The translations under genes and the position numbers were made by a program. DNA of 64,000 nt from the NCBI GenBank assembly GCA_017539565.1, contig JAFYCS010000003.1:1-64000 (forward strand), read 5' to 3'. This DNA comes from Lachnospiraceae bacterium. GTDB taxonomy: Bacteria > Bacillota > Clostridia > Lachnospirales > Lachnospiraceae. Numbering within the stretch: position 1 is the first letter of the stretch; each line of letters starts with the position of its first letter. Positions 1 to 7,730 of the stretch are shown here, in pieces. The notes under the pieces were generated by a model that was given only the letters and a program-made list of their open reading frames with translations, made no database searches and was not told the origin of the DNA.

Positions 1-1678
1 TCTCTTCTTCGGCCTTCTTGACCGCGGTATCCAGATCGGGATAGAAATTCTCGATAACCGTGCGCCAGTTCACCTGGCCTTCTCCAATGTTATCAAGGAG
101 GCTCTCCATGGTCGCGGTAAAGTTTACGTCAACGATAGCAGGGAACTCATCCTTCATAACCTTGTTGACTATCTCACCCAGTTCGGATACGAAGAGATTC
201 TTGTTTTCCTTGAGTATATAACGTCTTGCCAGGATCGTAGATATGGTAGGCGCATATGTTGAAGGCCTTCCTATACCCAGTTCCTCGAGGGCACGTACCA
301 GCGAAGCCTCGGTAAAATGTGCGGGAGGCTGGGTGAAGTGCTGCTTCTTCTCGATCTCATTAACCTTTATCTCGGGATGCTTGTCCTTATCAGCGAATTC
401 CTTTAAAAGGAAGCTGTTCTGTGCCTTTTCATCATCGGTATCGGTATACACCTTCATAAAGCCGTCGAATTTGATTCCGCTGGCCGCTGTGGTAAAGATC
501 ATCCCTCCTGCGCTCAGCTTGATCGAAAGAGTATCATATACGGCTGCAGACATCTGGCTGGCTGCAAAACGCTTCCAGATAAGCTGGTAAAGCCTGTACT
601 GCTCCCTGGGCAGCTTAGCCTTTAATGAATCCGGCGTAGCACTTATGTCAGTAGGACGGATGGCTTCATGCGCATCCTGGATCTTCTTATCATCCTTCTT
701 AGCGGGGGTGCTGCCGTTATGGTAGTCGGCGCCGTAAGTTTTGGTTATATACTCCTTGGATGATGCCAGTGCCTCATCCGATACACGGGTGGAATCGGTA
801 CGCAGGTATGAGATGTAACCGTCTTCATATAAAGACTGCGCGGTACGCATGGTCTTTAAGGTTGAATAATTGAGTGCCTTGGAGGCCTCCTGCTGGAGCG
901 TGGAAGTCGTAAAGGGCAGGGGAGCCTTTCGTGTACGCTCACCGTGCTTAACTTCCTTTATCTCAAACTTTGCACCTTTAAGTTTCTTTTCTATAGCCTC
1001 TGCTTCCGCACGGCTGTCTATGGTCTTCTTGCCGTTCTCATCGCTGTAGAAGGATGCGGTAAAGCTCTTCTTGCTGCCGGCAGTGCCAAACTGTGCTTCT
1101 ATGGTCCAGTATTCCTTGGGAATAAAGGCTGCTATCTCCTCTTCGCGGTCACAGATGATACGGAGCGCAACGCTCTGTACACGTCCCGCCGATAAGCCGC
1201 GCTTTATCTTACCCCACAGGAGCGGGGAGATCTTATAGCCCACCATACGGTCCAGTATGCGCCGCGCCTGCTGCGCATCCACCAGATCCATATCTATATC
1301 CCTGGGGTGCTTTAAGGAATCCTTGACCGCATTCTTGGTTATCTCATTAAAGGAGATACGGTGTACCTTCTTCTCTCCCAGCTTAAGGGATTCAAAGAGA
1401 TGCCAGCTTATAGCCTCACCTTCGCGGTCGGGGTCGGTTGCGAGATAGATATTATCGGCTTTCTTAACTTCCTTACGAAGCTTTGCAAGCACCTCACCCT
1501 TTCCCCTTATAGTTATGTATTTAGGCTCGAAGTTATGCTCCACGTCGACACCCAGCGTGCTCTTGGGCAGATCACGCACATGTCCCTGGCTGGCGCACAC
1601 TTCATAATTGCTGCCCAGAAATTTTTTAATGGTCTTAACCTTTGCGGGCGACTCCACTATTACAAGATTCTTAGCCAT
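1..1678 (-). CDS. topA: DNA topoisomerase I, N-terminal 559 residues (3' end outside window)
   Basis: Type IA topoisomerase that relaxes negatively supercoiled DNA by a transient 5'-phosphotyrosine strand break. The frame opens at ATG 1678 (MAKNLVIVESPAKVKTIKKF), which is the classical TOPRIM start, and stays open to base 1, so the C-terminal zinc or strand-binding region lies outside. The TOPRIM acidic motif reads ATDPDREGEAISWH, the CAP-like segment reads GLSAGRVQSVALR, and the catalytic tyrosine is Tyr291 in GYISYLRTDS. The start has a GAGG ribosome site 8 bases upstream. It is transcribed away from the pilus genes and separated from them by tandem terminators, so it is an independent unit. 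Assignment is certain at family level. Confidence 0.98.
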   Translation of the reverse strand, partial: MAKNLVIVESPAKVKTIKKFLGSNYEVCASQGHVRDLPKSTLGVDVEHNFEPKYITIRGKGEVLAKLRKEVKKADNIYLATDPDREGEAISWHLFESLKLGEKKVHRISFNEITKNAVKDSLKHPRDIDMDLVDAQQARRILDRMVGYKISPLLWGKIKRGLSAGRVQSVALRIICDREEEIAAFIPKEYWTIEAQFGTAGSKKSFTASFYSDENGKKTIDSRAEAEAIEKKLKGAKFEIKEVKHGERTRKAPLPFTTSTLQQEASKALNYSTLKTMRTAQSLYEDGYISYLRTDSTRVSDEALASSKEYITKTYGADYHNGSTPAKKDDKKIQDAHEAIRPTDISATPDSLKAKLPREQYRLYQLIWKRFAASQMSAAVYDTLSIKLSAGGMIFTTAASGIKFDGFMKVYTDTDDEKAQNSFLLKEFADKDKHPEIKVNEIEKKQHFTQPPAHFTEASLVRALEELGIGRPSTYAPTISTILARRYILKENKNLFVSELGEIVNKVMKDEFPAIVDVNFTATMESLLDNIGEGQVNWRTVIENFYPDLDTAVKKAEEE

Positions 1679-1701
1679 TGCATCTTCCTCATAAATATAA
1701 A

Positions 1702-1758
1702 TTGCGTGTACAATTTGCACACGCAAGATAATATACTATAAAAGTTTTTTAATTGCAA
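1702..1758 (-). promoter_or_regulatory. topA promoter with palindrome across the start site
   Basis: On the minus strand a -35 TTGCAA (1753-1758) lies 17 bases from a -10 TATATT (1730-1735). An 8-base perfect inverted repeat TTGCGTGT/ACACGCAA (1702-1709 and 1719-1726, 9-base centre) covers the predicted start near 1723. It could act as an operator or fold at the 5' end of the mRNA. Confidence 0.6.
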
Positions 1759-1761
1759 GAG

Positions 1762-1795
1762 TAAAAAAATCCCCCGTTCGATGAACGGAGGATTT
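1762..1795 (-). terminator. second (distal) terminator of the minor-pilin operon
   Basis: Stem CCGTTC/GAACGG (1774-1779 with 1783-1788), extended by further pairs to about 1767/1795. Bases 1773/1789 mismatch on the plus strand but form a G-U pair in minus-strand RNA. The minus strand continues into a run of seven T (1763-1769), so the direction is leftward. Confidence 0.75.
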
Positions 1796-1813
1796 GAGCA
1801 GATCATTTGATCC

Positions 1814-1841
1814 AATAAAAACCCCCGCCTGCCGGCGGGGG
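1814..1841 (-). terminator. first terminator of the minor-pilin operon
   Basis: Eight-pair perfect GC stem (1822-1829 with 1834-1841) with a 4-base loop, followed on the minus strand by TTTTTATT. It sits 12 bases after the stop of the PilW-like gene and is backed up by a second terminator, giving a tandem stop before topA. Confidence 0.9.
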
Positions 1842-1853
1842 AAAAAATGTTGC

Positions 1854-3626
1854 TTAATAAGTAGGAGTGTGATCGTAATATGCACCGTAAGGATCGGTAT
1901 GACTGGGATTCTCAGGATCGGGCTCCATTGTTAACAGCTCATCCAGCAGATTTCCGTGCTGACCATCACTACCGGTCATCTGGGGATACATATAAGCATA
2001 TGTATCATATATCATAGAGTCCGGAACACCACCGCCGGGGGCAAATGTACACCACAGATGTACACGCACATAACCTGTGCCGCCGCCGAAGCCATGAGCA
2101 ACTATATTATCCCAGTAACTCTGTGAATCCGTAGTATGTGTTGTGGTCGTAAGGGCAAAGCCGTTTGTAACATCTGTATGTATGCTTGTACGTTTGTACT
2201 TACCGCCCCAGTTTCCGCTCTCTGCAGGCCACTTAAGATACTCAGTACACTTATCATAACATAACTCATAAACATACTGGCTTGTGGATCCCGGCACGAA
2301 TGAAAACGGATCAAGTCCTTCGTATGTAGTTCCTCTATACATATCCTTCAGATAACGAGGCTGCCATTCAAACACGCAGTTTGTCAGATCTATCTCATCT
2401 GTTCTGGATCTCTGGAAGATTTCATTATCCCATATGCCGACCTTGGTCATCATGGTAGGAAGTCCTGAACCCATATCATGCTCACCGGGCTCCGGTTCAT
2501 GTGTCTTTACATTAAAGTTACCGCTGTTGCTGTTTCTGTTCAAGGGCAGCTCAACGGGATGCCCATTTACATCCATTCCCTCTACATTAACGGTAATCTC
2601 ACCATCCATAACAACTTCATCTACGCAGTCATCACATGTACAGATACCTGTAACAGGAAGTACGCTCAAGCAATCTGCTGTTTCGTTTGACCATACATAA
2701 AGAGGCATCTTGTTACCGTCGTTAACAGCATCGGTATGGATACGTATCTCAAGTGTATCGCTTCCGTATGATCCGTCTCTGGAAGCTAGAATGGTACCGG
2801 TACAAGTAGCATCCCACATAGTTGCTAATGATGAGCACTGCAGCTCGTCTCCGCTCAGGTTATACTTTGTACTGAGTGTAGCAGCTTCTGAATCTTTGAA
2901 TTTGAAATAAGCATAACCTGCGGGAACATAATCCGTTAAATAATACTTATGTACACGAAGGACCGTAAGATCAACATCCGCACCGCTGGTTACGGAAGAT
3001 ATAGGCATCGTAGGTCCGCCTGTTCCTATCTGGTTTCTAAGATATACTTCACTCTTAGCCGAATAGCTGTACTCTTTGTTCTGCATCTCAAGCTCTATGG
3101 TTACCATATCGGATTTATCATAATGGAACTTATCAAGATGCATTGCACGAACACCTTCTGCAACAGGGATCGGATTATCAGTATCACCATTCTTTATCAA
3201 ATAGAGAGTACAATACTCTTTACCCGGATGCTGGCCGTCATCATTTTTCATAGCAGTGGCCAGTCCCAGATCAACATCACGGCCAACTACATAAGTAACC
3301 GGCGTATATCCGGTCGGCTTACCCGTACCTGCATCATAAGTACGCTCTACAGTTTCGATCGTAAGCTTATCCGATACGATACTGGGACCGGTTACAGGTA
3401 CATATGTATACATATCAAAATCTACCTCAACCGCCGCATCCATCAGCATATCCTGCACCTGAGATATGATCTGCTGCGCATTCTCCTGCAGGCTCACTTC
3501 ATAGAAACCGTTCGTATAAAGCTTCTGACTGTTTACCATGAGCGAACCGACTTCCGCCATGACCAGGATCAACACTGCTACAGCCACTATAAGCTCTACC
3601 AGGGTATATCCTTTGTTCCTTTTCAT
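1854..3626 (-). CDS. large PilW/GspJ-like minor prepilin, possible tip protein
   Basis: Minor pilin expected to be cleaved by the prepilin peptidase and built into the pilus or its initiating tip complex. The N-terminus is MKRNKG followed by YTLVELIVAVAVLIL: Gly at -1, Glu at +5 and one hydrophobic helix, the class III prepilin signature. At 590 residues it is about three times longer than usual PilW/GspJ proteins. The part after residue ~210 is rich in Tyr, Gly, Asp and Asn and contains cysteines, including a CTCDDC cluster near residue 327, and has no family I recognise; it resembles an added exported domain. ATG 3626 has GGAGA upstream. It is the last gene of the leftward operon and follows the GspH-like gene by 35 bases. 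The tip-adhesin role is inference. Confidence 0.85.
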   Translation of the reverse strand: MKRNKGYTLVELIVAVAVLILVMAEVGSLMVNSQKLYTNGFYEVSLQENAQQIISQVQDMLMDAAVEVDFDMYTYVPVTGPSIVSDKLTIETVERTYDAGTGKPTGYTPVTYVVGRDVDLGLATAMKNDDGQHPGKEYCTLYLIKNGDTDNPIPVAEGVRAMHLDKFHYDKSDMVTIELEMQNKEYSYSAKSEVYLRNQIGTGGPTMPISSVTSGADVDLTVLRVHKYYLTDYVPAGYAYFKFKDSEAATLSTKYNLSGDELQCSSLATMWDATCTGTILASRDGSYGSDTLEIRIHTDAVNDGNKMPLYVWSNETADCLSVLPVTGICTCDDCVDEVVMDGEITVNVEGMDVNGHPVELPLNRNSNSGNFNVKTHEPEPGEHDMGSGLPTMMTKVGIWDNEIFQRSRTDEIDLTNCVFEWQPRYLKDMYRGTTYEGLDPFSFVPGSTSQYVYELCYDKCTEYLKWPAESGNWGGKYKRTSIHTDVTNGFALTTTTHTTDSQSYWDNIVAHGFGGGTGYVRVHLWCTFAPGGGVPDSMIYDTYAYMYPQMTGSDGQHGNLLDELLTMEPDPENPSHTDPYGAYYDHTPTY

Positions 3627-3661
3627 AGTGCCTTCTCCTTTCTTCTCCTCTTAAATGTCAA

Positions 3662-4201
3662 TTACTGCTGCTCTTTAACCACTACTGCACCTGTTTCCTT
3701 ATATACGGTTACAGAAAATACCTTCTCACCTTTTTTAAATGAAAATATGTTATGTGTTGTACCATTGTCAGCACCGGTGTCATCAACACCGCTCATTCGC
3801 ATGATACCGTTGGTCTCAAACGTTATCTTTCCGCCGCCAAACTCTTCACCGGGTCCGGGAACATACGAGTAATCATCAGTTTTTTCAACCGCATATACCG
3901 TTACTCCGCCGCCAGTGATAAGATCTCTCGAACCTGCTCCGTCGATCACAGCATACATATTACCGCCATCAAATACCAGATCAAGCGTACCTGCTTTTGT
4001 GCCCTTACTCATAGTGGTAACACGGGCTGTCTTGATAGCACTTTCCAATCTTCTTGCCGACTTTTTCACATCTGCCCTGTTGATAAGATTATACGATATA
4101 AGGACCATGGAAAGGAGCAGTACCGTTATCGCCATAACAAGGAGCAACTCAAGTACACTTAAACCCTTATTATTATTTTTTAATCTTTTAAACACGCTCA
4201 T
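3662..4201 (-). CDS. GspH/FimT-like minor prepilin
   Basis: Prepilin of 179 residues with a short basic leader ending in Gly (MSVFKRLKNNNKG), then LSVLELLLVMAITVLLLSM with Glu at +5. Behind the helix is an Ala/Arg/Lys-rich amphipathic stretch (SARRLESAIKTARVTTMSKG), typical of GspH/FimT pseudopilins, and a small beta-rich globular part. Processed by the peptidase at 9747 and assembled with the other minor pilins to start or cap the fibre. AGGAGG lies five bases before ATG 4201. Eighteen bases separate it from the PilX-like gene upstream. Good confidence in the prepilin class, moderate in GspH rather than FimU/FimT naming. Confidence 0.88.
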   Translation of the reverse strand: MSVFKRLKNNNKGLSVLELLLVMAITVLLLSMVLISYNLINRADVKKSARRLESAIKTARVTTMSKGTKAGTLDLVFDGGNMYAVIDGAGSRDLITGGGVTVYAVEKTDDYSYVPGPGEEFGGGKITFETNGIMRMSGVDDTGADNGTTHNIFSFKKGEKVFSVTVYKETGAVVVKEQQ

Positions 4202-4219
4202 AAGAACCTCCTCTCCATA

Positions 4220-5854
4220 TCAATCCTTGGTCCAGTTGCTTATGAACACGGTAGGCTGTGCACTGCTTCCGGAAGGATCGGGATCACTTCCGCCCTTGAA
4301 CGCTCCCAGTATATCTGCAGCTGAATCAGAAAGGAACTTTGAATAAGGGAAGAAGTTCTGTCTGTCATTAGACATGTTGTAATAATACCCGTCATGATAA
4401 GGCAGTACATTAAGTCCGGATAACACCTTCATCTGAGGATAAAGCGGATTTGGTGTAGCAGGATCCAGTATCATATCATTGGTCCAACCGTGACTAGCAA
4501 AGCTTACTGTGCTGCCGCCCAGATTTGACATAGGCCAGTCAGCCTCAAATAAAAGCTTCTTAGCTGCTTCATAATGAACATCATCCATAGTTCCCCATGA
4601 ACAGGAGATAGGCTGGGTACCGCCACCTTCACCCATGTTTATCATACCATCGGCGCAGGTATTTAAGTACAGACTATTGGTAACCGGTCCATGGAATCTT
4701 AAACAGGTTACAGGTGAAAGTATCAGGGTATTCTCAAAACCATGACTTACATTGTTGGTCAGATAGATTGCCTGAACATCAACGCCGCCAACGTTTCCTG
4801 CCTGAAGATGTCCGGTATCATTGGAACCTGCCTGCATACCATCCCTGAATTCTTCCTGGGTAAGCTCATAATCCATACCTGCACCGCTTCCTGCATAATG
4901 CAGATACATATGCTCAGCAATAAGCTTATTAGCAAGACCGTTGGGGAAGTTTGTATCATAATAATCCCAATCTATGCCGCCATATCCCTGATGTACTTCA
5001 CCGCCGCTGGATACTCGTATCCTGGTCGCACCGTTTATAGCATGTCTTGCATATACTTTTCCGCCTACGATAAGCTGTGCCTGGTCTTCAATATTAATAG
5101 TACCGTCAACTATACATGTTCCCGCAACATAAACGCATCCGTTACTCTTTATCGTCAGGTCACCCTGAAGGAAGCAGTAACGGCTCATTATGGTAACAAC
5201 ACCCTTTTCACCGACTCTGAGTGCATCACCGTCAAGCGATCCGTTTGCAAACAGATACAAGTCACCGCCTATATACTGGCTGCTGGCCTCACAGTTCATA
5301 GGAGAGTCAGAAAGGATACTGAAATCATTAAGCTTTCCTTTGTTACCGGATGTTCCGGGGAAACCAAAAGCAAGATCGGCTGTAACACTGCTCTCATAAT
5401 TTCCATGTGCATCATCAAGGGTTGAGGTTACGGTAAGGCCGTAGATCTTGATATAATTACCGTCTTCCTCATAAGTTACCTTTGATGTTCCATCATAGAT
5501 ACTATGTATCTTTATATCTACCAGACCTTCGACCAGCGTATCGTCGATATTGTTTATAAGGCCGTTCAGAGCGGTCTCATTAAACTTGCCGCTGCCACCG
5601 TTCAGCAGAGTCTTTAATGCCTCCTGGGGATCACTCTGTGTCATGCAATACTGCTTGATCTGTGAAAGCATCTCGCTCATACCAAATTCGGCAGTATAGA
5701 AATTGCTGGATGAAAACTGTCTCATACTTTTCATCTTGTAATTCATTGTAGACATATAGAGCAATGAACTGGCAAGGATCGCTATAAAAAGAACCCCTAT
5801 CAGTACCGCAACTAATGCCGCACCTTTGTTACTTCCTCTTTTCTTCATCTTCAT
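4220..5854 (-). CDS. PilX-like minor prepilin with beta-helix-like body
   Basis: The leader MKMKKRGSNKG precedes AALVAVLIGVLFIAILASSL. Residue +5 is Ala rather than Glu, as in the PilX_N class of minor pilins. The protein has 544 residues. Residues ~190-300 are short strands rich in Gly, Val and Ile around phrases such as GGDLYLFANG, GDLTIKSNG and VDGTINIEDQA, which read like turns of a right-handed beta-helix or bactofilin-type repeat. The rest is unassigned. Two ATGs are possible: 5854 (AGGAGG only 3 bases away) and 5848 (9 bases away); the second may be the real start and does not change the leader motif. It lies between the PilV-like and GspH-like genes in the minor-pilin operon. Confidence 0.85.
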   Translation of the reverse strand: MKMKKRGSNKGAALVAVLIGVLFIAILASSLLYMSTMNYKMKSMRQFSSSNFYTAEFGMSEMLSQIKQYCMTQSDPQEALKTLLNGGSGKFNETALNGLINNIDDTLVEGLVDIKIHSIYDGTSKVTYEEDGNYIKIYGLTVTSTLDDAHGNYESSVTADLAFGFPGTSGNKGKLNDFSILSDSPMNCEASSQYIGGDLYLFANGSLDGDALRVGEKGVVTIMSRYCFLQGDLTIKSNGCVYVAGTCIVDGTINIEDQAQLIVGGKVYARHAINGATRIRVSSGGEVHQGYGGIDWDYYDTNFPNGLANKLIAEHMYLHYAGSGAGMDYELTQEEFRDGMQAGSNDTGHLQAGNVGGVDVQAIYLTNNVSHGFENTLILSPVTCLRFHGPVTNSLYLNTCADGMINMGEGGGTQPISCSWGTMDDVHYEAAKKLLFEADWPMSNLGGSTVSFASHGWTNDMILDPATPNPLYPQMKVLSGLNVLPYHDGYYYNMSNDRQNFFPYSKFLSDSAADILGAFKGGSDPDPSGSSAQPTVFISNWTKD

Positions 5855-5869
5855 AGTCCTCCTTAACCT

Positions 5870-6778
5870 TTACTCCGTTGCCTGTATGCTCTTATTCATG
5901 ATACCACCCTTTAATATAGCACAGGGCGCATCGTCAAACATATAAGTAGAATTGAACCTGTTTTTCATCTCACCGCTTACCTTATCAAACTCAAAACTGT
6001 AAACGATGACCGTTACTTCATAAGCAAAATAATCCTGAGCGGTCTTTCCTGAAGCGGTATCGATATTGATATTATTTGCCCTGGGTATAAATGTAACTAT
6101 GGCGTCAAAACACATATTGTCTTTTCTGATATCCGAATACATCATATATGTAAGCTTGGGAATGCCTTTATTGGCAGCCCCAGGTACATCTGCATATCTG
6201 TCATTATAACTGAATCCGAAATACAGCCTCTTATCAGGCGAAGCATCTTCTCTACTGGGAGTATTACCAGCAACTACGGTATCCGTATACAGATGCAGTA
6301 TGGCACGCTTCGCCATCTCCTGACCATAGAGCATACTGTCACCGGTCACTATATTGGTGTCGGGAACGGTTACACCGTCTATATAATAATCACCTTCATA
6401 CTTTTCGGGATCTGAATCCGGTCCGAAACATCCCGTTGCTGTATTTCCGAGATTGTACCAATCATCATTGATACTTGAAAACTTATTCTGTGTGGGATCA
6501 AGAAGATCAAAACCACCTACCGTATCAGCCTGACCAAGCCAGCTGACAACCTCTTCGTAAGTCTTTCCGCTGATCCCTTCCATGATGCTGTTAGCCACAT
6601 CTGTGGCGATCATGGTCTCACGCGAATTCTTATTTACCGACATAGCGGTAACAAACGAACGCATGATGGGTGTGACGATAACGGCGAAAAGGGCCAAAGC
6701 TATCATCACCTCGAAGATAGTTACACCTCCGGATCCAAACATTAATTTCTTAAACCACTTCTGCTTTCCCCTTCTCAT
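5870..6778 (-). CDS. PilV-like minor prepilin
   Basis: Prepilin with leader ending FGSGG and helix VTIFEVMIALALFAVIV (Glu at +5). I place the start at ATG 6778 (302 residues) because GGAGGAG stands six bases in front. The longer frame to 6817 would put its start inside a strong hairpin with no ribosome site. The body is a 250-residue beta-rich domain without a family I recognise, larger than usual PilV/GspI. It follows the PilO-like gene after a 73-base gap holding that hairpin, and precedes the PilX-like gene by 15 bases. Role: minor pilin in the initiation complex, inferred from class and position. Confidence 0.87.
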   Translation of the reverse strand: MRRGKQKWFKKLMFGSGGVTIFEVMIALALFAVIVTPIMRSFVTAMSVNKNSRETMIATDVANSIMEGISGKTYEEVVSWLGQADTVGGFDLLDPTQNKFSSINDDWYNLGNTATGCFGPDSDPEKYEGDYYIDGVTVPDTNIVTGDSMLYGQEMAKRAILHLYTDTVVAGNTPSREDASPDKRLYFGFSYNDRYADVPGAANKGIPKLTYMMYSDIRKDNMCFDAIVTFIPRANNINIDTASGKTAQDYFAYEVTVIVYSFEFDKVSGEMKNRFNSTYMFDDAPCAILKGGIMNKSIQATE

Positions 6779-6802
6779 TCGATTCTCCTCCGTTTTGCAA
6801 CC

Positions 6803-6829
6803 ATACCCTCCCCTCATCGGGGAGGGTAT
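6803..6829 (-). promoter_or_regulatory. intergenic 11-pair hairpin between PilO- and PilV-like genes
   Basis: Perfect inverted repeat ATACCCTCCCC/GGGGAGGGTAT with a 5-base loop. There is no T-run on either side, so it is not a standard terminator. Its place between the assembly genes and the minor prepilins suggests an mRNA processing or stability element, or partial attenuation. Confidence 0.7.
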
Positions 6830-6851
6830 ATCAATCCTACCTTACCTTGCC

Positions 6852-7730
6852 TTACTCTAATCCTAATCCGTTTCCGTTTTCTTCTTCCTCTTCTTCAGCC
6901 TGTCTTGCAAGCTCCTCAAGATATGCTTCAAACATCTGTCTCAAGTACAGCGTATCATCAGACAGCGGTCCGAAAAGTCCTTCCTCAACAATACCGCGAA
7001 GTTTCTCTTCATCGATATCGGGCCAGGGATCAACAGGCTGAAGTGTTCTGCCCTGTCCTGCGATGGCATACTGCTCCACCAGCATGTTACCTTCAAGCTG
7101 TCCGGTCTCCTCATCAAATTCAAGAGTTACGCTCTTGTAGATCATAGGATCCGCATAGTTGAGGATGTAATCCAGAATGTACTTAGCACCTTCCTGGTAA
7201 CAAGTAAATACCAGCGTTGAGTCATTGATAACACCCGTAAGTCCGTCAGCCGCACCTTCATCAGAGATCGGTATGTAATCATTCTCACCATAACCTACGG
7301 TCTTGATCAAAACGGTAGTATTACCATCGATGCCGCTGTAACCGAAGCGGGGAGTCTCATCACCTTCAACCTCATCATCCTCTTCATCCTCGAGCAAAGC
7401 AGCCATCTGCTCTTCTGCCTTGATGATAGAATTGTACTCCAGGTACTGAAGGAACATTGTGTAGTTTTCCTGATTAACTTCAGCAGGGAAAGATGCTATA
7501 AGTTCGTCTCTTTCCTTCTTCATACGCTCCGTCTCAGCCACATAGAAATCACGGTTCTTATTCATTTCCTGTAATTCTTCCAATCTTGCCTGTAATGCAA
7601 GATTATCGCCTTTTATAACCTCAGTATCTTCTCTTAAGCCCTTAGTGTAAAGAACATAAGGTAACGCGATTATGGCAACTATCAAAAGTACCAAGATTAT
7701 CTTCGAGTCTCTATCCGAAAGTCCCAGCAT
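6852..7730 (-). CDS. pilO: PilO-like inner-membrane pilus alignment protein
   Basis: Bitopic membrane protein of 292 residues: a short cytoplasmic start, one helix (residues ~10-30, IILVLLIVAIIALPYVLY), a coiled coil (~35-80, LQARLEELQEMNKNRDFYVAETERM broken into heptads), then an extracytoplasmic alpha/beta domain and a Glu-rich tail. This is the PilO plan, the partner of PilN in the platform linking PilM to the fibre. The start ATG 7730 overlaps the PilMN stop by one base (TAATG), so translation is probably coupled. An acidic insert (DEEDDEVEGDE) near residue 115 is unusual. Sequence similarity to PilO is weak, so the call rests on architecture and gene order. Confidence 0.8.
   Translation of the reverse strand: MLGLSDRDSKIILVLLIVAIIALPYVLYTKGLREDTEVIKGDNLALQARLEELQEMNKNRDFYVAETERMKKERDELIASFPAEVNQENYTMFLQYLEYNSIIKAEEQMAALLEDEEDDEVEGDETPRFGYSGIDGNTTVLIKTVGYGENDYIPISDEGAADGLTGVINDSTLVFTCYQEGAKYILDYILNYADPMIYKSVTLEFDEETGQLEGNMLVEQYAIAGQGRTLQPVDPWPDIDEEKLRGIVEEGLFGPLSDDTLYLRQMFEAYLEELARQAEEEEEENGNGLGLE

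Noticed and set aside
2949..3872. 307-codon open frame on the plus strand
   Set aside because: It lies antisense across two well-supported prepilin genes, has no ribosome site and an implausible composition.
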